DNA of 43,254 nt from Proteobacteria bacterium ST_bin16 (GCA_002083595.1 MSXT01000058.1:1-43254), one strand, 5' to 3'. Shown: positions 33,300 to 42,450, counted from the first letter of the stretch. Translations and numbers: made by a program. Notes: a model not told the origin generated them from the letters alone.

Positions 33300-34004
33300 A
33301 TGACCGGAAAACTGTATTTAATCCCAACTCCGATCAGTCAGGAAAATATGGCTTGGGCTTTGCCTGTGGCAGTGCAGCAATGTATCGAGGAATTGTCCTA
33401 TTTCATCGTCGAACACCCTAAAACGGCGCGGCAGTTTCTGCGACAACTGAATTGCAAATTGCCCTTGCAGGACTTGCATATGCAAACTTTGAACGAACAT
33501 ACGCCGGCAAAAGATGTGCGGGCGTTGCTCGATCCATTGCTGGCCGGGCATGATGCCGGTTTGTTGTCGGAAGCGGGATGTCCGGCGGTAGCCGATCCGG
33601 GAGCTGAATTGGTTCGCCTGGCGCACAAAAACAATATTGTCGTGACACCGCTGGTTGGTCCTTCCGCCATTTTGCTGGCGCTGATGGCGTCGGGTTTGAA
33701 CGGACAACGGTTTGCTTTTCATGGCTATTTGCCGGTGGAAAGTGTTGCGCGGGCAAACAGAATTGTTGAGCTGGAAAAATTATCGATCAGTTTGCAGCAG
33801 ACGCAGATTTTTATTGAAGCGCCTTACCGCAACCAGAAATTGCTGGAGCAATTGGTTAGTGTGTGCCGTGACAGTACGGATTTATGCGTAGCGAGTCATC
33901 TCACCTTTTCCAGCGAGATGATTATGACCAAACCGGTTAAGGAATGGCGGCGTTCATTGCCGGATATCAATAAGATACCGGCTATTTTTTTATTGCACGG
34001 ATAA
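33300..34004 (+). CDS. SAM-dependent methyltransferase, RsmI-like
   Basis: This 234-residue tetrapyrrole-methylase-fold protein starts at ATG 33300 (MTGKLYLIPTPIS); the codon before it is TTG. It has a Gly-rich SAM site with LLSEAGCPAVADPG (about 92-105) and PLVGPSAILLALMASGL. RsmI methylates the 2'-O of C1402 in 16S rRNA; this protein is shorter than RsmI and closer to the small paralogue group, so rRNA activity is not certain. It follows apaG by 58 bases and converges on gloA. Confidence 0.85.
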   Translation: MTGKLYLIPTPISQENMAWALPVAVQQCIEELSYFIVEHPKTARQFLRQLNCKLPLQDLHMQTLNEHTPAKDVRALLDPLLAGHDAGLLSEAGCPAVADPGAELVRLAHKNNIVVTPLVGPSAILLALMASGLNGQRFAFHGYLPVESVARANRIVELEKLSISLQQTQIFIEAPYRNQKLLEQLVSVCRDSTDLCVASHLTFSSEMIMTKPVKEWRRSLPDINKIPAIFLLHG

Positions 34005-34045
34005 AATTTACTGACAGGGTTTCGTTGAATCGCAGTTCGCGGGAG

Positions 34046-34441
34046 TTACTGACCGGGTTGTTTTTTCTGAATGAATTCGATTTTGTATCCGTCGGGGTCT
34101 TCGATAAATGCAATCACCGTTGTGCCGTGCTTCATCGGGCCCGCTTCGCGGGTTACTTTGCCACCCATCTTTTTGGTATTTTCGCAGGCTTGGTAAGCAT
34201 CGTCCACTTCGACGGCAATGTGTCCGAAGCCATCACCAAGGTTGTACGACGGCGTGTCCCAGTTGTGCGTCAGCTCCAGAACAGTGCCGCTGGCCTCATC
34301 CTGATAACCGACGAAGGCAAGGGTGAATTTACCGTCGGGATAATCTTTGCGGCGCAGCAGTTTCATGCCCAGCACTTGCGTATAGAATGCCAGTGATTGG
34401 TCGAGATTGCCGACACGAAGCATGGTATGCAAAATGCGCAT
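34046..34441 (-). CDS. gloA: Lactoylglutathione lyase (glyoxalase I)
   Basis: GloA isomerises the hemithioacetal of methylglyoxal and glutathione to S-lactoylglutathione. This 131-residue VOC protein has all four metal ligands in the positions of the nickel-dependent E. coli enzyme: His5, Glu56, His74 and Glu122. The start (RILHTMLRVGNLDQSLAFY) and the EDPDGYKIEFI end match. Its ATG directly follows the TAA of the rubredoxin gene (TAAATG), so the two are co-translated. Confidence 0.96.
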   Translation of the reverse strand: MRILHTMLRVGNLDQSLAFYTQVLGMKLLRRKDYPDGKFTLAFVGYQDEASGTVLELTHNWDTPSYNLGDGFGHIAVEVDDAYQACENTKKMGGKVTREAGPMKHGTTVIAFIEDPDGYKIEFIQKKQPGQ

Positions 34442-34630
34442 TTATATCTTCACCATCTCAAAATCTTCTTTACGTGCGCCGCATTCCGGGCAAGTCCAGT
34501 TGATCGGCACATCTTCCCAGCGCGTGCCCGGTGCAATGCCTTCATCCGGAGATCCCAGGGCTTCATCATAGATGTAGCCGCAAATTAAGCACATATAACG
34601 ATTGAATTCACGATTCTCTTCGGTAGGCAT
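34442..34630 (-). CDS. Rubredoxin
   Basis: This 62-residue iron protein has both Cys pairs, Cys14/Cys17 (MCLICGYIYDEALG) and Cys47/Cys50 (WTCPECGARKEDF), and the conserved PGTRWEDVP. It carries one Fe(Cys)4 centre and transfers electrons to a partner oxidase or reductase, unknown here. It is directly followed by gloA (stop and start touch). Divergent from thiD, with 52 bases between. The ribosome site AAGGAAA is rather far from the ATG. Confidence 0.96.
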   Translation of the reverse strand: MPTEENREFNRYMCLICGYIYDEALGSPDEGIAPGTRWEDVPINWTCPECGARKEDFEMVKI

Positions 34631-34682
34631 GATAGATAGCAGTTTCCTTTTAGGTTAAAATGACATTTTACGGTATTAATGC

Positions 34683-35525
34683 ATGTTACAGCCACCCCCA
34701 ATCGTACTTTCTTTTGCAGCCAATGACCCCACCGGCGGAGCAGGTCTGCAGGCTGACCTGCTAACCATAGCCAGTATGGGCTGCCACCCGCTATCGGTAA
34801 TGACCGCCATCACGGTGCAAGATACAACCGGCGTGGATGATGTCATGGCGCTGGATCCCGAATGGGTTGCCGATCAAGCCCGGGCGGTGTTGGAAGATAT
34901 GCCGGTGCACGCATTTAAAATCGGTTTATTGGGCAGCGTTGAGATTATCGCCGCGATCGCCGAAGTGATTTCCGATTATCCGCATATTCCGCTGGTTATG
35001 GACCCGGTACTGACCTCCGGGCGCGGGGACGAGCTGGCGAACGAAGAAATGATCGATGCGATGCGGGAATTATTGCTGCCGCAAGTCACCATATTGACGC
35101 CCAATAGCCTGGAAGCCAGGCATCTCGCGCAGCAGGACAATGACAGCAGCGAAAACAAACTGGATTTAAATCTTTGCGCGCAGCGATTGCTGCATATGGG
35201 ATGCGAGTATGTGCTGATAACCGGTACGCATGAGAATACCGCCCAGGTGACGAACACGCTCTTTGCCGCGGATGGCGTTGTGCGCGCGGATAATTGGGAG
35301 AGACTGGAGCATACTTATCACGGTTCGGGTTGCACGCTGGCCTCGGCGATAGCCGCCTCATTGGCCAATGGCTTGTCGATCAGCGAAAGTGTGTTGGAAG
35401 CGCAGGACTATACTTGGCATACACTGCAGGCAGGGTTCCGTCCCGGCATGGGACAATATATCCCCAACCGGCTTTTCTGGGTTAGAGATGCCGAAGACGA
35501 TCACGACCACGATGAAAAGAGCTAA
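34683..35525 (+). CDS. thiD: Hydroxymethylpyrimidine/phosphomethylpyrimidine kinase
   Basis: ThiD phosphorylates HMP and HMP-phosphate for thiamin synthesis. This 280-residue ribokinase-fold protein has SFAANDPTGGAGLQADL near 9-25, VMDPVLTSGRGD near 105 and HGSGCTLASAIAASLANG near 222. It starts ATG 34683 without a clear ribosome site. The C-terminus DHDHDEKS is acidic and His-rich. thiE starts 3 bases after its stop. I found no TPP riboswitch in the short upstream gap. Confidence 0.95.
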   Translation: MLQPPPIVLSFAANDPTGGAGLQADLLTIASMGCHPLSVMTAITVQDTTGVDDVMALDPEWVADQARAVLEDMPVHAFKIGLLGSVEIIAAIAEVISDYPHIPLVMDPVLTSGRGDELANEEMIDAMRELLLPQVTILTPNSLEARHLAQQDNDSSENKLDLNLCAQRLLHMGCEYVLITGTHENTAQVTNTLFAADGVVRADNWERLEHTYHGSGCTLASAIAASLANGLSISESVLEAQDYTWHTLQAGFRPGMGQYIPNRLFWVRDAEDDHDHDEKS

Positions 35526-35528
35526 TCG

Positions 35529-36158
35529 TTGAAAAACCCAAGGATTAGCGGGCTGTACGCGATAACGCCGGATCAGAGCGATACGGATGATCTGCTGAAT
35601 AAAACGCAGCAGGCGCTGGAAGGCGGCGCACGGCTCGTGCAATATCGCAATAAATCAGCGGATAAGATGTTGCTGAAGGAACAAGCTAAATCATTGTTGC
35701 AGCTGTGCAGGGCGTACAAAATTCCTTTGATCATCAACGATCATATTGATTTGGCGATGGCGATCGATGCGGATGGCGTGCACGTGGGGCTGGGCGATAT
35801 ACCGGTTAGTGCCGCGCGCGAACGGTTTGGGCCAGGAAAAATTGTCGGCGCATCGTGTTATAACAATTTGCACCTGGCACTTCAGGCGGAAGAATCGGGG
35901 TCGGATTATGTGGCTTTCGGCGCGTTTTTTCCTTCGACGACTAAAACGGATACAGTACCGGTTTCAACCAATCTGGTTGATTATGCCAAACAAAAAGTAA
36001 CGGTTCCCATTGTAGGGATCGGAGGTATCCGGTTAATCAATGCGGCGGCGGTTATCGAAAGCGGATGCGACGCGGTGGCCGTTTGCAATGATTTATTCGG
36101 TACGGAAAATATCACAACAAGAGCGCTGCAATATACTCAGTTATTTGCAGAAAAATAA
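35529..36158 (+). CDS. thiE: Thiamin-phosphate synthase
   Basis: ThiE joins HMP-diphosphate and thiazole phosphate into thiamin phosphate. This 209-residue TIM-barrel enzyme has LVQYRNKSADK, PLIINDHIDLAMAIDADGVHVGLGD, VGASCYNN, VAFGAFFPSTTK and VGIGGI. It starts with TTG 35529 three bases after the thiD stop, without its own strong ribosome site, so it should be coupled to thiD. Confidence 0.95.
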   Translation: MKNPRISGLYAITPDQSDTDDLLNKTQQALEGGARLVQYRNKSADKMLLKEQAKSLLQLCRAYKIPLIINDHIDLAMAIDADGVHVGLGDIPVSAARERFGPGKIVGASCYNNLHLALQAEESGSDYVAFGAFFPSTTKTDTVPVSTNLVDYAKQKVTVPIVGIGGIRLINAAAVIESGCDAVAVCNDLFGTENITTRALQYTQLFAEK

Positions 36159-36214
36159 AAACATAATGTAATTTAAACAGTGGTATATCGATTAATTTTT
36201 TTAAGAGCGGTTAA

Positions 36215-37495
36215 ATGACATCACGCAATCATCAGTTATTTGAACAATCCCAGCAATATATTCCAGGTGGCGTTAATTCTCCAGTGCGTGCTTTTAAATC
36301 GGTCGGCGGTGAGCCGGTCTTTTTTCAACGCGGCGAAGGCGCTTATTTTTGGGATGCGGATGGTAAGCAATATATCGACTATGTCGGGTCGTGGGGGCCG
36401 CTGATTCTCGGCCATGCCCATCCGGATGTGGTCAAGACCGTTCAGGCTGTAGTGCAAAACGGTCTGACCTTCGGTGCACCGACCGAAGCGGAGCTGGACA
36501 TTGCACAATTGATTTGCCAACTGCTTCCATCCATCGAACAAGTCCGGCTGGTCAGCTCCGGCACCGAAGCGGGTATGAGTGTCATTCGCTTGGCGCGTGG
36601 TTTTACGGGCAGAAGCAAAATCATTAAATTTGAAGGTTGTTATCATGGTCACGACGATTCCTTGCTGGTTAAAGCGGGTTCGGGCGCATTGACTTTCGGC
36701 AATCCGAGTTCAGCCGGTGTTCCGGCGGAAACGGCGGGGCATACCATTGTGCTGGATTTCAACGATATCGCCGGCGTGGAGGAAGCTTTCAACAAATGGG
36801 GTAAGGAAATTGCGGCGGTGATTGTGGAGCCGGTGGCCGGCAACATGAATCTGATCGCACCGAAGGCGGATTTTCTCGCCAAATTGCGGGCATTGTGCAC
36901 GCAAAATGGCAGTGTGCTGATATTCGATGAAGTGATGACGGGATTTCGTGTTGGCTTAGGTTGTGCGCAAGGCCTGTATCAGATTAAACCTGATCTGACG
37001 GCTTTGGGCAAAGTCATCGGTGGTGGTATGCCAATGGCCGCATTTGGCGGACGCCGCGAGATTATGCAATGTCTTGCGCCACTCGGCCCGGTTTATCAAG
37101 CAGGCACATTGTCCGGTAATCCGGTGGCAGTTGCGGCTGGATTGGCGACGCTGAAACTGATCCAGGCGCCCGGTTTTTATGACCGGCTAGCGGATAGGAC
37201 GCGGCAATTGGTCGATGGCCTTGCCGTTGCAGCTAGAAATCACGGTATCGATTTTTGCGCGCAGTCGATTGGAGGTATGTTCGGACTGTATTTCAGCAAG
37301 GACATTCCCACCAGTTTCGTCGAAGTGATGCAATGCGACAAGGCGGCGTTTAACCGGTTCTTCCATGCCATGCTGGAGGAGGGCGTTTATTTTGCGCCGT
37401 CAGCATTTGAAGCGGGTTTTGTTTCTATCATGCATGGCGATGACGAGTTGAATAAAACATTGTCGGCAGCAAACAAGATATTCAAGAACTGGTAG
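36215..37495 (+). CDS. hemL: Glutamate-1-semialdehyde 2,1-aminomutase
   Basis: HemL makes 5-aminolevulinate from glutamate 1-semialdehyde in the C5 haem pathway. It has 426 residues, as in E. coli. The PLP Lys266 lies in LGKVIGGGMPMAAFGG; QYIPGGVNSPVRAFKSVGG, GSWGPLILGHAHP and VSSGTEAGMSVIRLARG are further family strings. It follows thiE by 56 bases, and a strong bidirectional terminator at 37511-37549 ends the run. Haem supply fits the cytochrome gene next door. Confidence 0.97.
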   Translation: MTSRNHQLFEQSQQYIPGGVNSPVRAFKSVGGEPVFFQRGEGAYFWDADGKQYIDYVGSWGPLILGHAHPDVVKTVQAVVQNGLTFGAPTEAELDIAQLICQLLPSIEQVRLVSSGTEAGMSVIRLARGFTGRSKIIKFEGCYHGHDDSLLVKAGSGALTFGNPSSAGVPAETAGHTIVLDFNDIAGVEEAFNKWGKEIAAVIVEPVAGNMNLIAPKADFLAKLRALCTQNGSVLIFDEVMTGFRVGLGCAQGLYQIKPDLTALGKVIGGGMPMAAFGGRREIMQCLAPLGPVYQAGTLSGNPVAVAAGLATLKLIQAPGFYDRLADRTRQLVDGLAVAARNHGIDFCAQSIGGMFGLYFSKDIPTSFVEVMQCDKAAFNRFFHAMLEEGVYFAPSAFEAGFVSIMHGDDELNKTLSAANKIFKNW

Positions 37496-37510
37496 ATTTT
37501 CGAGGAAGCG

Positions 37511-37549
37511 ACCAATAAAAAAGGCGGCATAGCCGCCTTTTTTATTGGT
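37511..37549. terminator. Bidirectional Rho-independent terminator
   Basis: ACCAATAAAAAAGGCGGC at 37511-37528 pairs perfectly with GCCGCCTTTTTTATTGGT at 37532-37549 around an ATA loop: an 18-bp perfect stem with a GC core and an A-tract/T-tract flank on each side. It serves hemL (plus) and the cytochrome gene (minus). Confidence 0.95.
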
Positions 37550-37565
37550 TTAAAACCGGATGCGA

Positions 37566-38219
37566 TTAACGCATGGTGGAAATATAAGCCGACACAGCGC
37601 GTTTTTCATTCGCGCTCATGCGATGGACAACTTTTTGCATGACTTTGTTATCGTTCCCGCGATCGCCGGTATTAAACTGATTCAATTGTGTCAGCGTGTA
37701 TTCCGCATGCTGACCGGCAACGCCAGGATAGCGCGGTACAATACCGGCTCCGGTCGGGCCGTGACAGCTCGCACAGGCGGGGATGCCATTTTCGATGTTG
37801 CCGCCGTGGTAAAGAATTTTTCCTGTATCCAGCAGTTTTTCGTCAGCGGCTACCTGACTTGGCACCGTTTTTTGCTGCGCATAGTACTCTCCCAGTTTTT
37901 TCATGTCTTCCTGTGAAAGTGCGGCAACCATCGAAGACATGACCGGGCTGTTACGTTTAGGCGGCTCGGTTTCGCTGGCTTTAAAATCCATCAACTGCTT
38001 GGTGATATACTCCGCTTGCTGTCCGGCCAGAATAGGATTCATCGGGATGACGCTATTGCCATCCGCATTGTGACAACCGGCGCAAACGCCGGAAGCGATT
38101 TCTTGCGCGCTGGATGGGGCAGCAGGAGCGGCGCTGGAGTCAGCCGCTGTTTCTTCAGCGGCCAAAGGCGCAGCCATTGTAAGTGCTGCGAGCATTACCA
38201 TATGTTTAATCATTTTCAT
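37566..38219 (-). CDS. Dihaem c4-type cytochrome
   Basis: This 217-residue exported protein has a signal peptide (MKMIKHMVMLAALTMAAPLAAEE) and two haem c sites, CAGCH (Cys46, Cys49, His50) and CASCH (Cys149, Cys152, His153). Each half ends with a Met ligand (SPVMSSMVA and NKVMQKVVHRM). This two-domain layout is that of cytochrome c4, a periplasmic electron carrier to terminal oxidases. I take ATG 38219; another ATG is at 38213. It ends at the bidirectional terminator. Confidence 0.93.
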   Translation of the reverse strand: MKMIKHMVMLAALTMAAPLAAEETAADSSAAPAAPSSAQEIASGVCAGCHNADGNSVIPMNPILAGQQAEYITKQLMDFKASETEPPKRNSPVMSSMVAALSQEDMKKLGEYYAQQKTVPSQVAADEKLLDTGKILYHGGNIENGIPACASCHGPTGAGIVPRYPGVAGQHAEYTLTQLNQFNTGDRGNDNKVMQKVVHRMSANEKRAVSAYISTMR

Positions 38220-38350
38220 ATCTCGTGTTCCGTTTAAGAGCATTCAAAAGTTGGTAGGTGTGTTGAAAATTAACGGCGTATTTTAACAAGGCACAAGAGC
38301 ATTAACAACAAAATTCAAATGGTCTTCATTATTTAATATTTTATTTTTCA

Positions 38351-38944
38351 ATGAAAATAATCTTCGTGCTGCTATTGATTGTTAACATTGCCTATCTGGT
38401 TGTTACACAGCTTCATTTTGACAGGCAAAAAGGGGGCGCGCCAGTCGAGGTCAATCCCGAAAAAATCGTGCTGGTTCCGGCGCAGGAAAATTGTTTGCTG
38501 TGGGGTGATTTTTATGAAGAGCAGATACGCTACGCCGAAACCGTACTGACCGATTTATTTCCTGACTTGATATACGATGCCGAGGAATCCGCTCAAACCA
38601 CGATGTATTGGTTGTATATTCCACGCTATCCGAATAAGGAAGCGGCCAATCGTGAAATCAATAAGTTGAGGAATCTCGGTATTGTCAGCTTTCGTGTCAA
38701 AGACGACAATCAATGGCAGAACGCGGTGTCGCTCGGCATGTTTTACGACCAGCAGGATGCGCTCAAGCAGTTGCGGGAGATCGAAAAAAAAGGCATCGCC
38801 AATGCTAAGATAGAAGAACGTAGCGTGATGCTTAAGAAAATTGTCATTCATAATCCGGTACACATGGTGAAGGAGCAAATGCAGAAATTAGTCGAACAAT
38901 TTGACGATACCCGTTTGGCTCAAGGCAAATGTGAACGTTTATAA
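38351..38944 (+). CDS. Membrane-anchored SPOR-like protein
   Basis: This 197-residue protein has one N-terminal membrane helix (MKIIFVLLLIVNIAYLVVTQL) and a periplasmic part. Residues about 75-160 look like a SPOR domain: YWLYIPRYPNKEAANREINKL, GIVSFRV, and NAVSLGMFYDQQDALKQLREIEKKGI. SPOR domains bind denuded peptidoglycan glycans at division sites. The C-terminal tail is helical and Gln/Lys-rich. SPOR is called by pattern only. It stands alone, 67 bases before map. Confidence 0.7.
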   Translation: MKIIFVLLLIVNIAYLVVTQLHFDRQKGGAPVEVNPEKIVLVPAQENCLLWGDFYEEQIRYAETVLTDLFPDLIYDAEESAQTTMYWLYIPRYPNKEAANREINKLRNLGIVSFRVKDDNQWQNAVSLGMFYDQQDALKQLREIEKKGIANAKIEERSVMLKKIVIHNPVHMVKEQMQKLVEQFDDTRLAQGKCERL

Positions 38945-39011
38945 TGGACAGCACTGCTGTAAAGCGGAATAATCAACGCTATCTTCTATCACTAATAATA
39001 ACTAAACGATA

Positions 39012-39818
39012 ATGACGGTATCCATCAAAACACCGCAAGAAATAGAAACAATGCGCATCGCCGGCCGGTTGGCATCGGAAGTCCTGGATTACATCGTGCC
39101 CTATGTGGCGGCCGGTATTACCACCGAAGAACTGGATACGCTCTGCCATCGCTACATGGTGGATGTGCAGAAAACCATTCCCGCGCCGCTGAATTACGCC
39201 CCATCGGGGCACACGCCTTACCCCAAATCGATTTGCACTTCGGTCAATCATCAGATTTGTCATGGTGTTCCCGGACCGAAAAAATTAAAGAATGGCGATA
39301 TTGTCAATCTGGATATCACCGTGATTTATGAAGGTTATCACGGCGATACCAGCCGCATGTTCTATGTCGGTGAACCATCGATTCAAGCCAAGCGCTTGTG
39401 CGAAGTAACCTACGAAGCCATGTGGCGCGGTATCGATGAAGTGAAACCGGGCGCTCATCTGGGCGATATTGGCTTTGCCATTCAAAAGCTGGCTGAAGGT
39501 GTTGGCTATAGCATTGTGCGAGAATTTTGCGGGCACGGCATCGGCGCCAAATTCCACGAAAATCCGCAGGTGCTGCATTACGGACGGCGTGGCACCGGCA
39601 TGGAACTCAAACCCGGTATGATTTTTACCATCGAACCCATGATTAATGCCGGTAAAGCAGCGATTCGACACCTTCCGGACGGTTGGACCATTACCACCAA
39701 GGATGGCAGCTTGTCAGCACAGTGGGAACATACCGTTCTGGTGACTGACAACGGTTATGAAGTGCTGACCGTATCGGCGGGTTCTCCCCCCAAACCGGTT
39801 TACCGCTTCGGCGGCTAA
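39012..39818 (+). CDS. map: Methionine aminopeptidase, type I
   Basis: Map removes the initiator Met from new proteins. This 268-residue pita-bread enzyme has the five metal ligands in context: LDITVIYEGYHGDTSRMF (two Asp), GHGIGAKFHENP (His), FTIEPM (Glu) and SAQWEHTVLVT (Glu). NHQICHGVP near 78 is the substrate-His region. Length is normal. Next genes are rph-rdgB, 37 bases on. Confidence 0.97.
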   Translation: MTVSIKTPQEIETMRIAGRLASEVLDYIVPYVAAGITTEELDTLCHRYMVDVQKTIPAPLNYAPSGHTPYPKSICTSVNHQICHGVPGPKKLKNGDIVNLDITVIYEGYHGDTSRMFYVGEPSIQAKRLCEVTYEAMWRGIDEVKPGAHLGDIGFAIQKLAEGVGYSIVREFCGHGIGAKFHENPQVLHYGRRGTGMELKPGMIFTIEPMINAGKAAIRHLPDGWTITTKDGSLSAQWEHTVLVTDNGYEVLTVSAGSPPKPVYRFGG

Positions 39819-39855
39819 GCCGTTAAATTCTCTCTTTATCCTGGAATTGTTTACT

Positions 39856-40578
39856 ATGACACGAAGTCATCATCGTACCGCTGCGCAAATCCGCCCGGTC
39901 AAAATCACCCGCCGCTACATCAAGCACGCCGACGGCTCCGTGTTGATCGAATGCGGCGATACCAAGGTCATCTGCACCGCCAGCATCAGTGAACAGATTC
40001 CGCCGTTCCTGAAAGGTCAGGGGCAGGGCTGGCTGACCGCGGAATACGGCATGCTGCCGGGTTCGACGCATAGCCGGATGCAGCGCGAGGCGGCGAAAGG
40101 CAAACAAACCGGACGCACCATGGAAATCCAGCGCCTCATCGGACGCGCTTTGCGCGCTGCGGTGGATCTGAAAAAACTGGGCGAGCGCACCATCCAAATC
40201 GATTGCGATGTCATCCAAGCCGATGGGGGTACCCGTACCGCCAGCATCACCGGTGCTTTTGTCGCACTGCACGATGCGATCCAGAAATTACTCGATCAGA
40301 AACTCATCGAAGCCACGCCGATCATCGATCATGTCGCGGCAATTTCGGTCGGCATCTTTGAAGGCACTCCGGTTCTGGATTTGGATTACGTCGAGGATTC
40401 CGCGTGCGACACCGACATGAACGTCGTCATGACCGGCAGATTGCATCTCATCGAAGTGCAGGGAACGGCCGAAGGCAATGCCTTTAGCCGCGCTGAATTG
40501 AACACTATGCTCGACATGGCGCAACAGGGTATCGAAGAACTGATCGCCATCCAGCGCAATGTGCTGACGCAACCATGA
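39856..40578 (+). CDS. rph: RNase PH
   Basis: RNase PH trims the 3' end of tRNA precursors with phosphate. It starts at ATG 39856 (MTRSHHRTAAQIRPVKIT); a TTG nine bases earlier is in frame. It has 240 residues with LIECGDTKVICTASI, MLPGSTHSRMQREA, GRALRAAVDLKKLGERTIQIDCDVIQADGGTRTASITG and DLDYVEDSACDTDMNVVMT. Its stop overlaps the rdgB start (ATGA). Confidence 0.97.
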   Translation: MTRSHHRTAAQIRPVKITRRYIKHADGSVLIECGDTKVICTASISEQIPPFLKGQGQGWLTAEYGMLPGSTHSRMQREAAKGKQTGRTMEIQRLIGRALRAAVDLKKLGERTIQIDCDVIQADGGTRTASITGAFVALHDAIQKLLDQKLIEATPIIDHVAAISVGIFEGTPVLDLDYVEDSACDTDMNVVMTGRLHLIEVQGTAEGNAFSRAELNTMLDMAQQGIEELIAIQRNVLTQP

Positions 40579-41177
40579 GCACGCTGAAGAAACTGGTCAT
40601 TGCCAGCAATAACAAAGGCAAGCTGCGCGAAATCGGCGAACTGCTGGCACCGCTGGCAATCGACGTTGCGCCGCAATCCGAATTCAACATCAGCGAAGCC
40701 GACGAACCGCATATCACGTTTGTCGAAAATGCGCTGGCCAAAGCCCGTCACGCCAGCCGCTGCTCAGGTTTGCCTGTTCTTGCGGATGACTCCGGTATCT
40801 GCGTCAGCGCGCTCGGCGGTGCTCCCGGTGTCAACTCTGCCCGCTACGCCGGAGAACCCAAATCGGACGAGCGCAACAATCTCAAATTGATCGAAGCATT
40901 GAGAAATCAAACCGACCGGCGCGCTTATTATTACTGCGTGATCGTGTTGGTGCGTCACGCCGATGATCCGCAGCCGATCATCGTCGACGGTTCATGGTAC
41001 GGTGAAATCATCGATCAACCGCGCGGCAGCGGCGGCTTTGGCTACGATCCCTACTTTTTCCTGCCCGCATTCGGTAAAACCTCCGCCGAATTAACCGCCG
41101 AACAGAAAAATCAAATCAGCCACCGTGGCCAGGCATTAGCGAAGTTGGTGAAAATTCTACAAGCTGGGAAGTTTTAA
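40575..41177 (+). CDS. rdgB: XTP/dITP pyrophosphatase
   Basis: RdgB (Ham1 family) hydrolyses ITP, dITP and XTP to keep them out of nucleic acids. This 200-residue protein has the N-terminal IASNNKGKLREI, VLADDSGICVSALGGAPGVNSARYAG and GGFGYDPYF. It overlaps rph by 4 bases. In related genomes hemW often follows; here the next gene is the convergent fic gene. Confidence 0.97.
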   Translation: MSTLKKLVIASNNKGKLREIGELLAPLAIDVAPQSEFNISEADEPHITFVENALAKARHASRCSGLPVLADDSGICVSALGGAPGVNSARYAGEPKSDERNNLKLIEALRNQTDRRAYYYCVIVLVRHADDPQPIIVDGSWYGEIIDQPRGSGGFGYDPYFFLPAFGKTSAELTAEQKNQISHRGQALAKLVKILQAGKF

Positions 41178-41212
41178 ATCGATAAGCCGCAATATTTTGA
41201 TATACCGGTATT

Positions 41213-42430
41213 TTATGGTGATTGCGATTCTTTCTTACTCAACGGCTTGATGTCGCCGGGCCGGATGAAACCCGGCCAAAGACGGTTTCCGGTATCGAGA
41301 AATACCAGCTCCATTTCGCGCAATTGCTTCAAGTCGCGTTGTTTGGTTTTGTCGTTACGCTTGAAGTAAAGGCTTGTGTACCAAGGGGCATGACGGATTT
41401 CTGCCAACGGCAGCGGACGGCCCTTATCCATTAGCTGGGAAACAATGGTGTATTGGCGGGCGTTGATCGTCTTCTCGTCAAGTGCCCGGCGGATGTCGCT
41501 GGCAAACAGCAATATGGTTACCAAGCGATTGACGCGATCATGCAGAGTATTGATGGTTTGACGCATACCTTCCAGATGGAATTCGATGAAAGGTTGGTTT
41601 GGCGCAGACCGGGTTTTTTCCGCAAGCTTGCGGCAAGTATTGAACAGCGTGAAATAGTCATCGATATGAGCGAGGTAGTAACGGGCCAGTGCGAAGGGCG
41701 CGTAGCGATAACCGGCTGTTTGCAGCAATGTCGCTTCGATGACCCGGCCGACGCGGCCGTTGCCGTCCCAGAAGGGGTGAATGCGCTCGAAGTAGAGATG
41801 CACCAAAGGCGCCCGGATCAAGGCGGGAATCTCTGCCTGTTGCAATGTGCTGTGCCAGTCGGTAAGACCGCCGAGCAGCCGCTCGATATCCTTGCCGAAT
41901 TGAGGCGGCTTGTAGCGTCCGCCATGCGCTTCATCGCCTACAAAAGTAACACGGTTCCTCGGATTGTCGCGAATCTGGCCGGGCCGGTTGTCAGGGTGGG
42001 GTATATCCTGACAGATCAAACGGTGCAATTCAAGAATAAATTCCTGATTCAATACCCAGCCGGGCGTAGTGGCGGCTTGTTGCGACAAGTCGTAAGCCGC
42101 TTTGATGTTGACGGCGCGCCGCTGCTCGATTTCCTTGATCTGAACCGGATCAAGCGCCAGGACGGTGGCGGTCTCGTCTTCGCTGAGAGTGCCGCCTTCA
42201 ATGGTGTTGGTACCGAATACACTGCTGACGACTACTTCCCGCTCCAGTTGATTGGCTACTTGCGACAAGGGTGAGGCGACGAAGCGCTCGTGAGCGTCTT
42301 CCACCCGCTGGAGCGCCAACCCGGCTTGTGCAATCTCGATACCGATCTCAAACACAAATGGACCAAAGCGATCGGTGTCGATACGGCGAGTGAGATGTTC
42401 AGGGGTTTGGATTAAACCAAAAGAGGGCAT
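41213..42430 (-). CDS. Fic-family protein (class II, with winged-helix tail)
   Basis: This 405-residue protein starts at ATG 42430 (MPSFGLIQTPEHLTRRI); the frame reaches a TTG at 42457. The Fic core has HPFWDGNGRVGR (His218 to Arg229) with all catalytic residues. An inhibitory helix TNTIEGG (Thr74, Glu78, Gly79) lies before it, as in class II Fic proteins, so the enzyme should be self-inhibited until activated. The C-terminal part (about 300-390) resembles a winged-helix domain. Fic enzymes usually transfer AMP to proteins; the target is unknown. Two near-identical 17-nt elements lie upstream. Confidence 0.93.
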   Translation of the reverse strand: MPSFGLIQTPEHLTRRIDTDRFGPFVFEIGIEIAQAGLALQRVEDAHERFVASPLSQVANQLEREVVVSSVFGTNTIEGGTLSEDETATVLALDPVQIKEIEQRRAVNIKAAYDLSQQAATTPGWVLNQEFILELHRLICQDIPHPDNRPGQIRDNPRNRVTFVGDEAHGGRYKPPQFGKDIERLLGGLTDWHSTLQQAEIPALIRAPLVHLYFERIHPFWDGNGRVGRVIEATLLQTAGYRYAPFALARYYLAHIDDYFTLFNTCRKLAEKTRSAPNQPFIEFHLEGMRQTINTLHDRVNRLVTILLFASDIRRALDEKTINARQYTIVSQLMDKGRPLPLAEIRHAPWYTSLYFKRNDKTKQRDLKQLREMELVFLDTGNRLWPGFIRPGDIKPLSKKESQSP

Positions 42431-42433
42431 GTT

Positions 42434-42450
42434 TGTCCGAAAAAATGTCC
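42434..42450. repeat. Operator-like direct repeat, copy A, at the fic start
   Basis: TGTCCGAAAAAATGTCC lies 4 bases upstream of the fic ATG. It is a partner of copy B at 42514-42530 with 14 of 17 bases matching, and contains TGTCC twice. It probably overlaps the 5' end of the fic mRNA. Confidence 0.6.

Noticed and set aside
34631..34682. TPP riboswitch before thiD
   Set aside because: The gap is only 52 bases and lacks the conserved TPP-aptamer core strings.
38948..38960. ACAGCA-C-TGCTGT palindrome between the SPOR-like gene and map
   Set aside because: Too short and isolated to call an operator or terminator.
41453..42274. A 273-codon plus-strand open frame inside fic
   Set aside because: It is antisense to a gene with intact Fic motifs and its product shows no recognisable family features.
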